Of a stretch of 64,000 bases of DNA, positions 31,806-40,202 are shown piece after piece (positions within the stretch are counted from its first letter, which is position 1; each line of letters opens with the position of its first letter). The notes under the pieces are model-generated. The model had not been told where the DNA came from and did not search any database. It was given only the letters and a program-made list of their open reading frames with translations. Made by a program: the position numbers and the translations under genes. Location of the stretch: NCBI RefSeq assembly GCF_002001045.1, contig NZ_MUNR01000012.1, positions 124,001-188,000 on the forward strand, read 5' to 3'. This DNA comes from Rhodanobacter sp. C01. Its GTDB lineage: Bacteria > Pseudomonadota > Gammaproteobacteria > Xanthomonadales > Rhodanobacteraceae.

Positions 31806-32146
31806 GTGAGCAAGTGGATGAAATAAGCTGGGCGGATTTCGAGAAAGTGCTGGTCGTCGCCGGTACGGTGATCCGGGTCGAACCATTTCCGGAAGCGCGC
31901 AAGCCAGCCTGGAAGGTCTGGGTGGATTTCGGTCCCTACGGCGAGAAGAAGACCAGTGCACAGATTGCGGCGCTGTACAGCGCTGAGCAATTGCTCGGCC
32001 GGCAGATCGTTGGCGTGATCAATTTTCCGGAGAAGCAGATCGGCCCGTTCCGCTCGCAATTCCTGCTGACCGGGTTCCCGACCGATGATGGCGTGGTGCT
32101 CACGGCGATCGAGCGCGCGGTGCCGAACGGTACCCGGTTGGCCTGA
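31802..32146 (+). CDS. csaA: CsaA-like tRNA-binding-domain protein
   Basis: The 114-residue protein is a stand-alone EMAPII/Trbp111-type OB fold, close to CsaA of Bacillus ([61 protein letters not shown]). CsaA has been described as a secretion-related chaperone and binds tRNA-like structures; the cellular role is unclear. The ATG at 31802 overlaps the upstream stop. A decayed second copy of its 3-prime half lies about 500 bp downstream. Confidence 0.93.
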   Translation: MSEQVDEISWADFEKVLVVAGTVIRVEPFPEARKPAWKVWVDFGPYGEKKTSAQIAALYSAEQLLGRQIVGVINFPEKQIGPFRSQFLLTGFPTDDGVVLTAIERAVPNGTRLA

Positions 32147-32147
32147 C

Positions 32148-32594
32148 ATGCGGGATGCGTCCTGTTTGCGGCGTGCCTGTGCCGAGGATGCTGCGGAAAT
32201 CGCACGACTGGCCGGCGAGCTTGGCTATCCGGCCGAGACACAGACCATGACCGTCCGGCTCGCTGCACTGCTGCCGCAACCGCAACAGCATGTGATGGTT
32301 GCGCAAGCTGACGACGGCAGGTTGCTCGGCTGGATTGCCGTCGAGCGTCGGCTCACGCTTGAATCCGGCGAACGCATCGAGATCGTCGGCCTGGTGGTAG
32401 ATACCGCAGCCAGGGGCAGCGGTATCGGGCACGTGCTGGTGAGCGATGCGGAACACTGGGCACGCCAGCAGGGATTCGACGCCATTTGGGTGCGTTCCAA
32501 TGTGACACGATTCCAGTCGCATCCGTTCTACCAGCGTCTGGTCTATGTCCATCGGAAAACCCAGCACGCCTATACCAAGTTGCTTGATGCGTGA
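32148..32594 (+). CDS. GNAT-family N-acetyltransferase
   Basis: The 148-residue protein has the GNAT fold: LRRACAEDAAEIARLAGEL at the N-terminus, the acetyl-CoA-binding region IVGLVVDTAARGSGIGHVLV (R-x-x-G-x-G/A form) and SNVTRFQSHPFYQRLVY. The ATG lies one base after the csaA stop, so the two are co-transcribed. The acceptor substrate is unknown. Confidence 0.88.
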   Translation: MRDASCLRRACAEDAAEIARLAGELGYPAETQTMTVRLAALLPQPQQHVMVAQADDGRLLGWIAVERRLTLESGERIEIVGLVVDTAARGSGIGHVLVSDAEHWARQQGFDAIWVRSNVTRFQSHPFYQRLVYVHRKTQHAYTKLLDA

Positions 32595-32652
32595 GTCAGC
32601 TGCGTTACCCATTTCGTCACCATCGCTTCGATCCGCTGGTGCAGCTTGCCCG

Positions 32653-32770
32653 TTTCGCTCGCAGTTCCCGCTTGTCGGTTTTTCCACGGATAATGACGTG
32701 GTGCTCAGCTAATGACGTGGTGCTCAGCGCGTTGAAGCGGCCGGTACCCAACGGCACATGGCTGGGTTGA
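32653..32770 (+). pseudogene. Decayed 3-prime fragment of a second csaA-like gene
   Basis: Read in frame from 32653, the sequence encodes FRSQFPLVGFSTDNDVVL, aligning codon for codon with [18 protein letters not shown] of the intact csaA. A 19-bp exact tandem duplication (32691-32709 and 32710-32728) then adds an in-frame TAA. Skipping one repeat copy restores LSALKRPVPNGTWLG and a stop at 32770, matching the csaA C-terminus (VPNGTRLA). No start or 5-prime half is present, so this is a remnant and not a gene. Confidence 0.8.
32691..32728 (+). repeat. 19-bp perfect tandem duplication
   Basis: TAATGACGTGGTGCTCAGC occurs twice back to back, at 32691-32709 and 32710-32728. It shifts the frame and introduces a stop in the csaA remnant. 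Confidence 0.97.
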
Positions 32771-32800
32771 GCACGCGGCGTTCGCCGCCGAAACGGTTGC

Positions 32801-34411
32801 CTACCAGAGATAGACCTGCAGCGATGGTTCCCTCGACTTGAGCGGAATCCGCTGCAACAGCTCGCGCTGGTCGGGGTAATTCATCGCGCTGCGTTCGAGC
32901 AGGTTGTCGATCTGGGCGAGATCATGCTGTGCCTCTTCGGACGTGGGCGGGCGCATGTGCTGCGGATCCGGGAACAGTCCCACGCCAGCGAGCAGGCTGT
33001 ACCAGGACATCGTCGGATAGCCCTGGCCGAAGACACCTTTTTTCAGTCCCGGAATGATCGGCTTGCTGGCTAGCCAGGTGGTCAGCAAATGCCGGAGCGG
33101 GCGCGACAAGTGGGTGTTGGCTGCGTTTGCGCGCCAGTAATCGGTGTCGGTGCGCGTGTTGGTCTTGTAGTGGGTGACGATGTAGTCGCGGGTACCCTCG
33201 AACTGGACGTTGATCGTCTGGTTGAAGTTTGCCCGCGCCTCGGCACCGAGGTCGCCCTTTTCCAGCGCCGCGACGAACATGTACGCGGTCCTCTGGACGA
33301 ACAGCAGGGTCGTGGCCTCCAGCGGCTCGATGAACCCCTGCGCCAGGCCTACCGCGAGGCAGTTGCGGTTCCAGCTTTCGGCGACGCGGCCGACACGCAT
33401 CTTCAGGTGGCGTGCCGGCACGTCCGCATCCAGCACGCCGAGATGCGCACGCAATTCCGTCTCGGCCTGCTCGGGCGAGCAGTAATCGGTGCTGTAGACG
33501 TAGCCATTGCCGTAACGGTTGGTCAGCGGAATCTTCCAGGCCCAGCCGTTCTTGAGCGCGGTGGAGACGGTCTGCGACATGATCGGCCCGTCAATGGGCG
33601 TCGCCAGGGCAATCGCCGCGTTGTTGAACAGGTTCTCCGCGTAGGGAACGAACGGTGTCTTCAGTGCCTTGCCGATCAGCAGCGAGGCAAAGCCGGTGCA
33701 GTCGATGAAGAAGTCGGCATCCAGTATCTCGTCGCCCTCGAGGCGCAGGGAACCGATGTCACCATTGTCCTTCAGGATCACCTCGTTCACGTGGCGTGCG
33801 ACATGGCGCACGCCGCGCTCCAGCGCTTTCCTGAGCAGAAAGGCGCCAAGCAGGGTGGCATCGAAGTGGTAGCCATGCCAGATGTCGAACGGGAAGCTGT
33901 GCGCCGGTTTGGGTGCCCGGCAGTCGCGCGCCAGACGGCTGGCGATGAAGAATCGGTCTGGGTGTGCGTACACGTCGGCATGGTTCAGGCGCGAATGCAC
34001 GTTGTTGATGAATTGCGTCATGGTCAGGTTGTCGAGCATCGACGCAAATGCGTGGAAGTAGCTCTCGAAACCCGGACGTGTCGACCACTTGTCGAAGGTG
34101 ATGCCGTTTTTGTAGGTCGCGTTGCAGGCGGGCATCCATTCGGCTTCCTCGATGCCGAGGTCCTCGAAGAAGCGGCGCAGGAACGGTGTCGAACCCTCGC
34201 CGACGCCGATCGTGGCGACTTGCGGCGACTCGATCACGGTGACTTCAAGCCTGGATCCATAGGCCGTGTTGGCCAGCGTCAGTGCCGTCATCCAGCCGGC
34301 GGTGCCACCACCGACCACGACGATCCGGCGTACCGGCGGATCGGCCTCGATCCGCGTGCCAGCGCGATGCGCGGCAGCAGGCTCGTTGAATGGTGCGGCG
34401 GTGTCTGGCAT
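32801..34411 (-). CDS. Flavin-dependent tryptophan-halogenase family protein
   Basis: The 536-residue protein has the FAD motif RRIVVVGGGTAGWMTAL (about residues 29-45) and the halogenase marker WxWxIP as W290-A-W-K-I-P295. The lysine expected to form the chlorinating species is at K101 (CNATYKNGITF), and the catalytic glutamate is at E362 in FIEPLEATT. All key residues of PrnA-type halogenases are therefore present. ATG 34411 is used; a TTG at 34474 would add 21 residues. It stands alone on the minus strand without a biosynthetic cluster or an adjacent flavin reductase. The substrate may be a peptide or small molecule outside classical natural-product pathways. Confidence 0.88.
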   Translation of the reverse strand: MPDTAAPFNEPAAAHRAGTRIEADPPVRRIVVVGGGTAGWMTALTLANTAYGSRLEVTVIESPQVATIGVGEGSTPFLRRFFEDLGIEEAEWMPACNATYKNGITFDKWSTRPGFESYFHAFASMLDNLTMTQFINNVHSRLNHADVYAHPDRFFIASRLARDCRAPKPAHSFPFDIWHGYHFDATLLGAFLLRKALERGVRHVARHVNEVILKDNGDIGSLRLEGDEILDADFFIDCTGFASLLIGKALKTPFVPYAENLFNNAAIALATPIDGPIMSQTVSTALKNGWAWKIPLTNRYGNGYVYSTDYCSPEQAETELRAHLGVLDADVPARHLKMRVGRVAESWNRNCLAVGLAQGFIEPLEATTLLFVQRTAYMFVAALEKGDLGAEARANFNQTINVQFEGTRDYIVTHYKTNTRTDTDYWRANAANTHLSRPLRHLLTTWLASKPIIPGLKKGVFGQGYPTMSWYSLLAGVGLFPDPQHMRPPTSEEAQHDLAQIDNLLERSAMNYPDQRELLQRIPLKSREPSLQVYLW

Positions 34412-34546
34412 GGCGCAGGTCACTGACTTGTCGAGGCGGTGCCCAAGAGGAATCCATTTCGGGATCGTGGTCAATAGCCGGTGCCGGTGTCCCGATGATC
34501 AGGTAATGGCTGCGATGGCTGGTGTTGTCGTGACTGACGCGGCGAT

Positions 34547-35476
34547 TCAACGAGTGACGCGATCCAGCCAGACTTCCAGCCCCTGCGCATTCAGCTCGAT
34601 GTCCATGTGCAGCAGTTGCTCCAGCACCGCATGCCCCTGGCTCCATCCGTGTGCATGTGCACGCGCGGCATACAACTCGGTGAGGCCATCGACCAGTCTG
34701 GCGTGCCTGTCAGGGCCAGCGTCCGCCTCCAGCGCAAGCGCCACCATGGCGTCGATCTGCACGTGCAGGTCGGCGGCCAGTCGGGTGACGTCCTCGATAC
34801 GGCCGAAGTGGGTGGGGTACATCGCCACGGGTTGCAAGGCGAGCAGGCGATCGATGGAGGCATGCAGCTCTTCCGGATCGAACTGCACCGGCGAGGTGGT
34901 GGGCAGGATGAACGGCCCCTTTGCGGTATCGAATTCGCGATAGGAAAGGCCAAAGACGTCGCCTGTGAAGCACACATCCGCTTGCTTGTCGTGGATGGCG
35001 ATGTGGTGCTTGGCGTGACCGGGGGTGTCGAGGCAGTGCAGGGGCCGCCCGGCCAGGCTTGCGATGTACCCATCCTGAGCTTCAACCACGCGCTCGGCGG
35101 GCACCGGTCGCAGCCGTCCATATTCCCGTTCCATCACGGCCTCGCCATATACCGCACTGGCACCGGCCCACAGCACCGACGGATCGATCATGTGTCGCGC
35201 GCCGCGCGGATGCACGACCAGTTGGGCATTCGGCAACCGTGCGATCAGCTCGCCCGTGCCGCCGGCATGGTCCAGATGTACATGGGTAAGGATCAGCCAG
35301 TCCACATCGGCAGCGGTGATCCCGGCATCCACCAGTGCAGCCAGCATGCGTGGCACGGAATGGTTGGTGCCGCAGTCGATGAATGCGCCACGGCCGTTCT
35401 CGACGATCAGGTACGCCGCATCAAACCGTGGCCGCACGAAACCGGTGTCGATGGTGTGGATGCCGTGGACGGTCAT
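34547..35476 (-). CDS. Metallo-beta-lactamase-fold hydrolase
   Basis: The 309-residue protein has the HxHxDH metal motif (LTHVHLDHAGGTGEL), the later His (DTPGHAKHHIA) and Asp (CFTGDVFG) ligands and a C-terminal His (MYPTHFGRIEDV). It resembles glyoxalase II-like or SoxH-type members, but no specific substrate can be named. The start at 35476 (MTVHGIHTIDTG) is preferred over an in-frame upstream start. It follows alkB on the same strand with a 90-bp gap, so it may be transcribed with the ada operon. Confidence 0.85.
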   Translation of the reverse strand: MTVHGIHTIDTGFVRPRFDAAYLIVENGRGAFIDCGTNHSVPRMLAALVDAGITAADVDWLILTHVHLDHAGGTGELIARLPNAQLVVHPRGARHMIDPSVLWAGASAVYGEAVMEREYGRLRPVPAERVVEAQDGYIASLAGRPLHCLDTPGHAKHHIAIHDKQADVCFTGDVFGLSYREFDTAKGPFILPTTSPVQFDPEELHASIDRLLALQPVAMYPTHFGRIEDVTRLAADLHVQIDAMVALALEADAGPDRHARLVDGLTELYAARAHAHGWSQGHAVLEQLLHMDIELNAQGLEVWLDRVTR

Positions 35477-35566
35477 GCCTGCCTCGCGATGAGTCGATTC
35501 GGCGAGGTTAGCAAGTCGCGCAGGGGGAAGCACTTGCGCCTTGGTCGAGCCGGGCCTGTCCCGGCC

Positions 35567-36223
35567 CTATCCCGCCTTGCGGAACGTCAGGTTGATGCGG
35601 ACTCCGCCGAGTGCTTCGTGATATCCCGGCTTGAGCGGCATCACGCCGTGGTAGCGCAATCGCGCCGGACCACCCCAGACCACCACGTCGCCATGTGCCA
35701 GCGGCACGCGGACCTGTGCATCCTTGCGCAGCCTGCCGCCGAACAGGAACACCGCTGGCATGCCCAGTGAAACCGACACGATCGGTTGTCCGAGATCATG
35801 CTCGTCGCGATCCTGATGCAGGCTCAGCCGTGTGCCAGCTTCGTAGCGGTTGATCAGGCAGGCATCCGGCACAAAGCCGGCAAACCCGGCGTGCGCCGCC
35901 GCGGCAGTGGCCAGCTGCAGGAATGCCTCCGGCAATCCGGGCCAGGGCTTGCCGCTGAGCGGATCGACCGGATCGTAGCGATAGCCACGGCGGTCGCTGA
36001 CCCAGCCGAGCGATCCGGCGTTGGTCATGCCCACCGACATGCGAAAGCCACCAGGCGTGATCAGATGGCGGAACGGCGTTTGCATGACTACCGCGTCCAG
36101 CGCGTGCAGCAGCGCAGTCTCATCGGCCAGTGCAAAGCCGCGCAACACCACCGCGCCATCGCACAGCGGTTCGTCCCAGCGTACTGGGCTGGTCACGTTG
36201 CCGAACAGGTCCGCCGTATTCAT
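35567..36223 (-). CDS. alkB: DNA/RNA alkylation repair dioxygenase AlkB
   Basis: AlkB removes methyl groups from 1-methyladenine and 3-methylcytosine by Fe(II)/2OG-dependent oxidation. The 218-residue product has NAGSLGWVSDRRGYRYDPVD, the iron motif LSLHQDRDEHDL (HxD) and the distal His and Arg region RYHGVMPLKP...GVRINLTFR, all typical of E. coli AlkB. Its start overlaps the stop of the upstream oxygenase gene by four bases. It is the third gene of an ada-oxygenase-alkB operon. Confidence 0.96.
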   Translation of the reverse strand: MNTADLFGNVTSPVRWDEPLCDGAVVLRGFALADETALLHALDAVVMQTPFRHLITPGGFRMSVGMTNAGSLGWVSDRRGYRYDPVDPLSGKPWPGLPEAFLQLATAAAAHAGFAGFVPDACLINRYEAGTRLSLHQDRDEHDLGQPIVSVSLGMPAVFLFGGRLRKDAQVRVPLAHGDVVVWGGPARLRYHGVMPLKPGYHEALGGVRINLTFRKAG

Positions 36224-36966
36224 GCAGCGTCGTGGAAGATGATGCCGAGGGTATGCCGATGGCCAGAGCGCACACGACTCACGCCGTGGCGCAGGTTCAC
36301 CCGATAGCTGCCGCGCACGCCCTGCACCGGACGATGATGCACGGCGAAGATCACGGCATCGCCCTGGCGTAGCGGCACGACTTCCGGACGCGACTGCATG
36401 CGCGGACGCTGTTCAGTCAGCACGAACTCGCCACCGCTGAAATCGCGTCCCGGCTCGGACAGCAGGACCGCCAGCTGCAGTGGAAATACATGTACGCCGT
36501 ACAGATCCTGGTGCAGGCAGTTGTAGTCGCCTGCACCATATTGCAGCAGCAGCGGGGTAGGGCGTGACTGGCCGGCTGCATGGCAGCGATCGATGAATTC
36601 TGCATGCGTGGCCGGATAATGCACGGCGATGCCCATCGCTGCATTCCAGCGATTTGCGATCGGTGCGAGGTGCCGATAGAACGCCTCGCGCAGACTGGCG
36701 ATCAATGCCGGCAACGGATAGCTGAAATACTTGTACTCGCCGCGCCCGAAACCATGCCGCTCCATGGCGATGCGGCTGCGGAACGGCGACTCATCGGCAT
36801 AAAGGCTGGCGAGGGTCTGGCACTCCTGCGGTGACAGCAACGCTTCGAGCATCGTGCAGCCCTGCGCGTCGAGTTCACCGGTGACGCGGACCCAGTCGAA
36901 TACCTGCAGCCGCGCATCGGCGCCAGCGGTTGCGGCTGCATGCATGCGGTGTAGCTGTACATTCAC
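36220..36966 (-). CDS. 2OG-Fe(II) oxygenase coupled to ada and alkB
   Basis: The 248-residue protein has a P4H-like double-stranded beta-helix with the iron ligands HxD in NCLHQDLYGVHVFPL and a distal His in YRVNLRHGVSRVR. It is distinct from AlkB in sequence. Four-base overlaps join it both to ada upstream (36963-36966) and to alkB downstream (36220-36223), so the three are translationally coupled. This predicts a role in the alkylation response, but its substrate is not known. Confidence 0.85.
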   Translation of the reverse strand: MNVQLHRMHAAATAGADARLQVFDWVRVTGELDAQGCTMLEALLSPQECQTLASLYADESPFRSRIAMERHGFGRGEYKYFSYPLPALIASLREAFYRHLAPIANRWNAAMGIAVHYPATHAEFIDRCHAAGQSRPTPLLLQYGAGDYNCLHQDLYGVHVFPLQLAVLLSEPGRDFSGGEFVLTEQRPRMQSRPEVVPLRQGDAVIFAVHHRPVQGVRGSYRVNLRHGVSRVRSGHRHTLGIIFHDAA

Positions 36967-38042
36967 CGCGAGGCCTCGCGATCCAGCAGGGTACGCTTGC
37001 GTTGAACGCCCCAGCGGTAGCCGGACAGGCCACCGTCATTACGCACCACGCGATGGCACGGGATCGCCACTGCCAGTGCATTCGCCGCACAGGCCTGGGC
37101 CACGGCACGTACGGCTCGTGGTGAGCCGATGCGCCGGGCAATCTCGCTGTAGCTCGCGGTGCTGCCTGCCGGGATATCACGCAATGCCTGCCACACGCGT
37201 TGCTGGAACGCCGTGCCACGCACGTCCAGCGGCAGGTCGAGACCGATCGCGGGGGCTTCCACGAAGCCGACCACCTGCGCCACCAGCTGTTCAAATGCAC
37301 GGTCGCCACCAATCAGGTTCGCCTTCGGGAAGCGATCCTGCAGGTCGCGGGCCAGCGCCTCCGGATCGTCACCCAGCAGGATCGCGCAGACGCCGCGCTG
37401 GCTCTGCGCAACCAGGATCGCGCCGAGCGAACACTCGCCAATGGCAAAGCGGATATCGTTGTCGATGCCGCCGGCGCGATAGCTGGACGGTGTCATGCCA
37501 AGCATCTGGTTGGCGGTTTCGTAGAAACGGCTGTTGGAGCTGTAACCGGCATCGTAGATCGCCGAGGTCACCGTATCGCTGCGGTCAAGTTCGCTGCGCA
37601 CGCGCTGGGTGCGGTGTGCCACGGCGTACTGTTTCGGGGTCAGTCCGGTCACGGCCCTGAACACGCGGTGGAAGTGGAACGTGCTCAATCCGGCCTGCTT
37701 CGCCAATTGCTCCAGCGTCGGTTCCGTCTCGGCATTCTCTATCCAGCGACATGCTTCAGTGACGATGGCCGCATGTTGCTCCGGCAGCGAGGGCTGGTCG
37801 GGTTTGCAGCGCTTGCATGGGCGGAAGCCGGCGCGCTCGGCCTCGGCCGCCGTGGCATGGAATGCCAGGTTCTCGGGCCGCGCCGGGCGTGCCCCGCAGG
37901 ACGGACGGCAATACACGCCGGTCGTCCTGACCGAATAGAAGAATGTGCCATCGGCACGCGCATCGCGGCTCTGCACGGCAGCCCAGCGTGGATCGTTGTG
38001 GATGGCCGTGGCCAGTTCGGCATTTTTGACGGAGGCTTTCAT
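36963..38042 (-). CDS. ada: Bifunctional Ada protein (methyltransferase and transcriptional activator)
   Basis: Ada repairs methylphosphotriesters and O6-methylguanine and activates its regulon when methylated. The 359-residue protein has the N-terminal zinc domain with four cysteines (VYCRPSCGARP, FRPCKRCKPD), an AraC-type helix-turn-helix (LEQLAKQAGLSTFHFHRVFR) and the C-terminal alkyltransferase with the active-site PCHRV motif (AIPCHRVVRNDGGLSGYRWG). The acceptor cysteines are intact. It leads the ada-oxygenase-alkB operon behind an Ada box at 38113-38127, so autoregulation is expected. Confidence 0.97.
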   Translation of the reverse strand: MKASVKNAELATAIHNDPRWAAVQSRDARADGTFFYSVRTTGVYCRPSCGARPARPENLAFHATAAEAERAGFRPCKRCKPDQPSLPEQHAAIVTEACRWIENAETEPTLEQLAKQAGLSTFHFHRVFRAVTGLTPKQYAVAHRTQRVRSELDRSDTVTSAIYDAGYSSNSRFYETANQMLGMTPSSYRAGGIDNDIRFAIGECSLGAILVAQSQRGVCAILLGDDPEALARDLQDRFPKANLIGGDRAFEQLVAQVVGFVEAPAIGLDLPLDVRGTAFQQRVWQALRDIPAGSTASYSEIARRIGSPRAVRAVAQACAANALAVAIPCHRVVRNDGGLSGYRWGVQRKRTLLDREASR

Positions 38043-38112
38043 GAGTGCTCCTTCCAGCGGTTTATCTCGTGCTGCCCAAGTTACGCATCGCTGGTGCAGG
38101 AAACACTCCGAC

Positions 38113-38127
38113 TCTTGCGCTCGAATT
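38113..38127 (-). promoter_or_regulatory. Ada box upstream of ada
   Basis: On the minus strand the site reads AATTCGAGCGCAAGA, matching the E. coli ada promoter element AATTAAAGCGCAAGA at 13 of 15 positions, including the AGCGCAA core. It lies 71-85 bp before the ada start codon. The site was matched by eye against the known element. Confidence 0.7.
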
Positions 38128-38156
38128 CGTGAATCCCGAAAACATGCGGCTTCGGT

Positions 38157-39167
38157 TCACCATTGCAGCACGAGCTTGCCGATGTGTGCACTGCTTTCCA
38201 TCAGGGCATGTGCACTGGCGGCTTCGGCGGCAGGAAACACCTGATGGATCACCGGGCGCAGCTTGCCTGCTTCCAGCAGTGGCCAGACCTTTTCGTGCAG
38301 CTTGCGGGCCAGAGCGGCCTTGAACGCGATGGGACGCACGCGCAGGGTTGATCCGGTCAGGGTGAGCCGCCGTCGCATGATCGTTGCCGCATCGATGGTT
38401 GCCTTGCCTCCGCCGAGCGTCGCGATGAAGACCAGCCGGCCGCCATCGGCAAGAGCATCGATCTCGCGCGGTATGTAATCGCCGGCGACCATGTCGAGGA
38501 TCACGTCCACACCGCGACCGGCCGTGGCCTGCCTCACCACCTCGACGAAATCCTGCTCGCGGTAATTGATGGCCAGCTCCGCGCCGAGTTTCTCGCATGC
38601 CGCGCATTTCTCCGTGCTGCCGGCGGTGGCGAACACACGATGGCCCAACGCGCGTGCCAGCTGGATCGCAGTGACGCCGATGCCGCTGGAACCGCCTTGT
38701 ACAAGCAGGGTTTCGTGCGCACCGCCTTCGCCGCGACCGAGCTGACCGCGGTCGAACATGTTGCTCCACACGGTGAAGTAGTTTTCCGGCAGCGCGGCCG
38801 CCTCGACCAGCGACAATCCGCCCGGAATGGGTAGACATTGTGCCAACGGTGCCACCGCATATTCGGCATACCCGCCGCCGGCGAGCAGGGCGCACACGGC
38901 ATCACCAAGTTTGAGGTCGAACGGATTGTCGCCAGTCAGATCGCCCTCGACCAGGCTACCCGCCACCTCCAGTCCCGGCAGGTCCGATGCGCCTGGCGGC
39001 GGTGCGTAGTTGCCCTGGCGCTGGAACACGTCAGGCCGGTTGACTCCGGCAGCGGCCACCTTGATCAGCACCTCGCCCGGGCCTGGCTGCGGAATCGGCC
39101 GTTGAGTCAGCTGCAGCACATGTACGTCGCCGGGCCTGGTGATCTCGATCGCTTGCATGGTGGACAT
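38157..39167 (-). CDS. NAD(P)H quinone oxidoreductase (zinc-free MDR family)
   Basis: The 336-residue protein belongs to the zeta-crystallin/PIG3 branch of medium-chain dehydrogenases. It has GVNRPDVFQRQGNYAPPPGA, the nucleotide-binding GGSSGIGVTAIQLARALG and ATAGSTEKCAACEKLGAE, and lacks catalytic zinc ligands. It likely reduces quinones or other reactive carbonyls with NADPH. The ATG at 39167 has GGAG at good spacing. It lies between the pirin gene and the ada operon, all on the minus strand. Confidence 0.92.
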   Translation of the reverse strand: MSTMQAIEITRPGDVHVLQLTQRPIPQPGPGEVLIKVAAAGVNRPDVFQRQGNYAPPPGASDLPGLEVAGSLVEGDLTGDNPFDLKLGDAVCALLAGGGYAEYAVAPLAQCLPIPGGLSLVEAAALPENYFTVWSNMFDRGQLGRGEGGAHETLLVQGGSSGIGVTAIQLARALGHRVFATAGSTEKCAACEKLGAELAINYREQDFVEVVRQATAGRGVDVILDMVAGDYIPREIDALADGGRLVFIATLGGGKATIDAATIMRRRLTLTGSTLRVRPIAFKAALARKLHEKVWPLLEAGKLRPVIHQVFPAAEAASAHALMESSAHIGKLVLQW

Positions 39168-39201
39168 GGTGTGGCTCCGCGGTCGCATGACCGTCAGTTG
39201 A

Positions 39202-39903
39202 TCAGGGCGCCGTGTCGACCAGCACCAGTTCGGCGGCGTCCAGCGCGGTTACCCGCAGCACGGTTTCACCATGAATGGCTGCACCATCGCGGGCATCCAG
39301 TTTCACGCCGTTGAGTTCGACCGATCCCCTTGCCGGCACCAGATAGGCGTAGCGACCGGGAGCCATCGTGTACTCCGTGGTTTCGCCAGCCTTGAGCGTG
39401 GCGCCGAGCACGCGCGCATCGGTGCGCAGGGGCAGGGCATCGGCGTCCTCGCTGAAGCCGCTGGCCAGCGCCACGAAGCGGCCGGAGCGGTCGCCGACCG
39501 GGAATGACCTTTCGCCCCATGACGGTGGGCGTCCCTGCTCGTCAGGGATGATCCAGATCTGGAAGATGCGGGTGGTGTCCGTTTCCAGGTTGAATTCGCT
39601 GTGGGTGATGCCACTGCCCGCACTCATCACCTGCACGTCACCGGCGGCGGTGCGACCGGCGTTGCCGAGGCTGTCGCGGTGGCTGATCGCGCCCTCGCGG
39701 ACATAGGTGATGATCTCCATGTCCGCGTGCGAATGCGGCGGAAAGCCGCTCTGTGCGGCGATGGTGTCGTCGTTCCATACCCGCAGCGCACCCCAGCCCA
39801 TGCGTTTCTGGTCGTGGTAGCTGGAAAACGAAAAATGGTGTTTCGCCTTGAGCCAGCCGTGGTCGGCTCCACCCAGGCTGTCAAAGGGTCTGCGTTCGAT
39901 CAT
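39202..39903 (-). CDS. Pirin-family bicupin protein
   Basis: The 233-residue protein has the pirin N-terminal cupin with the metal ligands in PPHSHADMEIITYV and SGITHSEFN (two His, then His and Glu) and the C-terminal domain. Bacterial pirins have quercetinase activity or regulatory roles, but the function of a given member is rarely predictable. The start at 39903 (MIERRPFDSLGGAD) is the family start. It is 34 bp upstream of the quinone oxidoreductase and probably in the same transcript. Confidence 0.92.
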   Translation of the reverse strand: MIERRPFDSLGGADHGWLKAKHHFSFSSYHDQKRMGWGALRVWNDDTIAAQSGFPPHSHADMEIITYVREGAISHRDSLGNAGRTAAGDVQVMSAGSGITHSEFNLETDTTRIFQIWIIPDEQGRPPSWGERSFPVGDRSGRFVALASGFSEDADALPLRTDARVLGATLKAGETTEYTMAPGRYAYLVPARGSVELNGVKLDARDGAAIHGETVLRVTALDAAELVLVDTAP

Positions 39904-39973
39904 GGTGATGGTTTCCGCAATGGTGGCTGAAGCCACCAAGATAGGTCCGATGCACGGGCGAACACAGGGGCCA

Positions 39974-40109
39974 TGGCGGAACGGACTGTTGCCGGATCGA
40001 GCCAAGCACCTCCTTCGCCAAGATCGCCATTCCGCCACGGCCAGGTTTCGATACTGCTTTCTGGTTCACACTTTCAGGCCACGGGGGATGCCAAGGTAGC
40101 GTCGAAACC
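39974..40109. repeat. Two inverted repeats in the pirin upstream region
   Basis: The 299-bp gap upstream of the pirin gene holds TGGCGGAA (39974-39981) with TTCCGCCA (40030-40037), and GGTTTCGA (40044-40051) with TCGAAACC (40102-40109). Both are perfect 8-bp repeats with long spacers. I see no gene in this gap. Confidence 0.45.
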
Positions 40110-40202
40110 AGCCGGAATGGGTGGTTGTCCAGAGTGTTTCCTGCGAAATGTGGCGCTTGCGGAGACCAGCGTCGCAACCGCATCAGCGAAGAAGGTTGCA
40201 GT

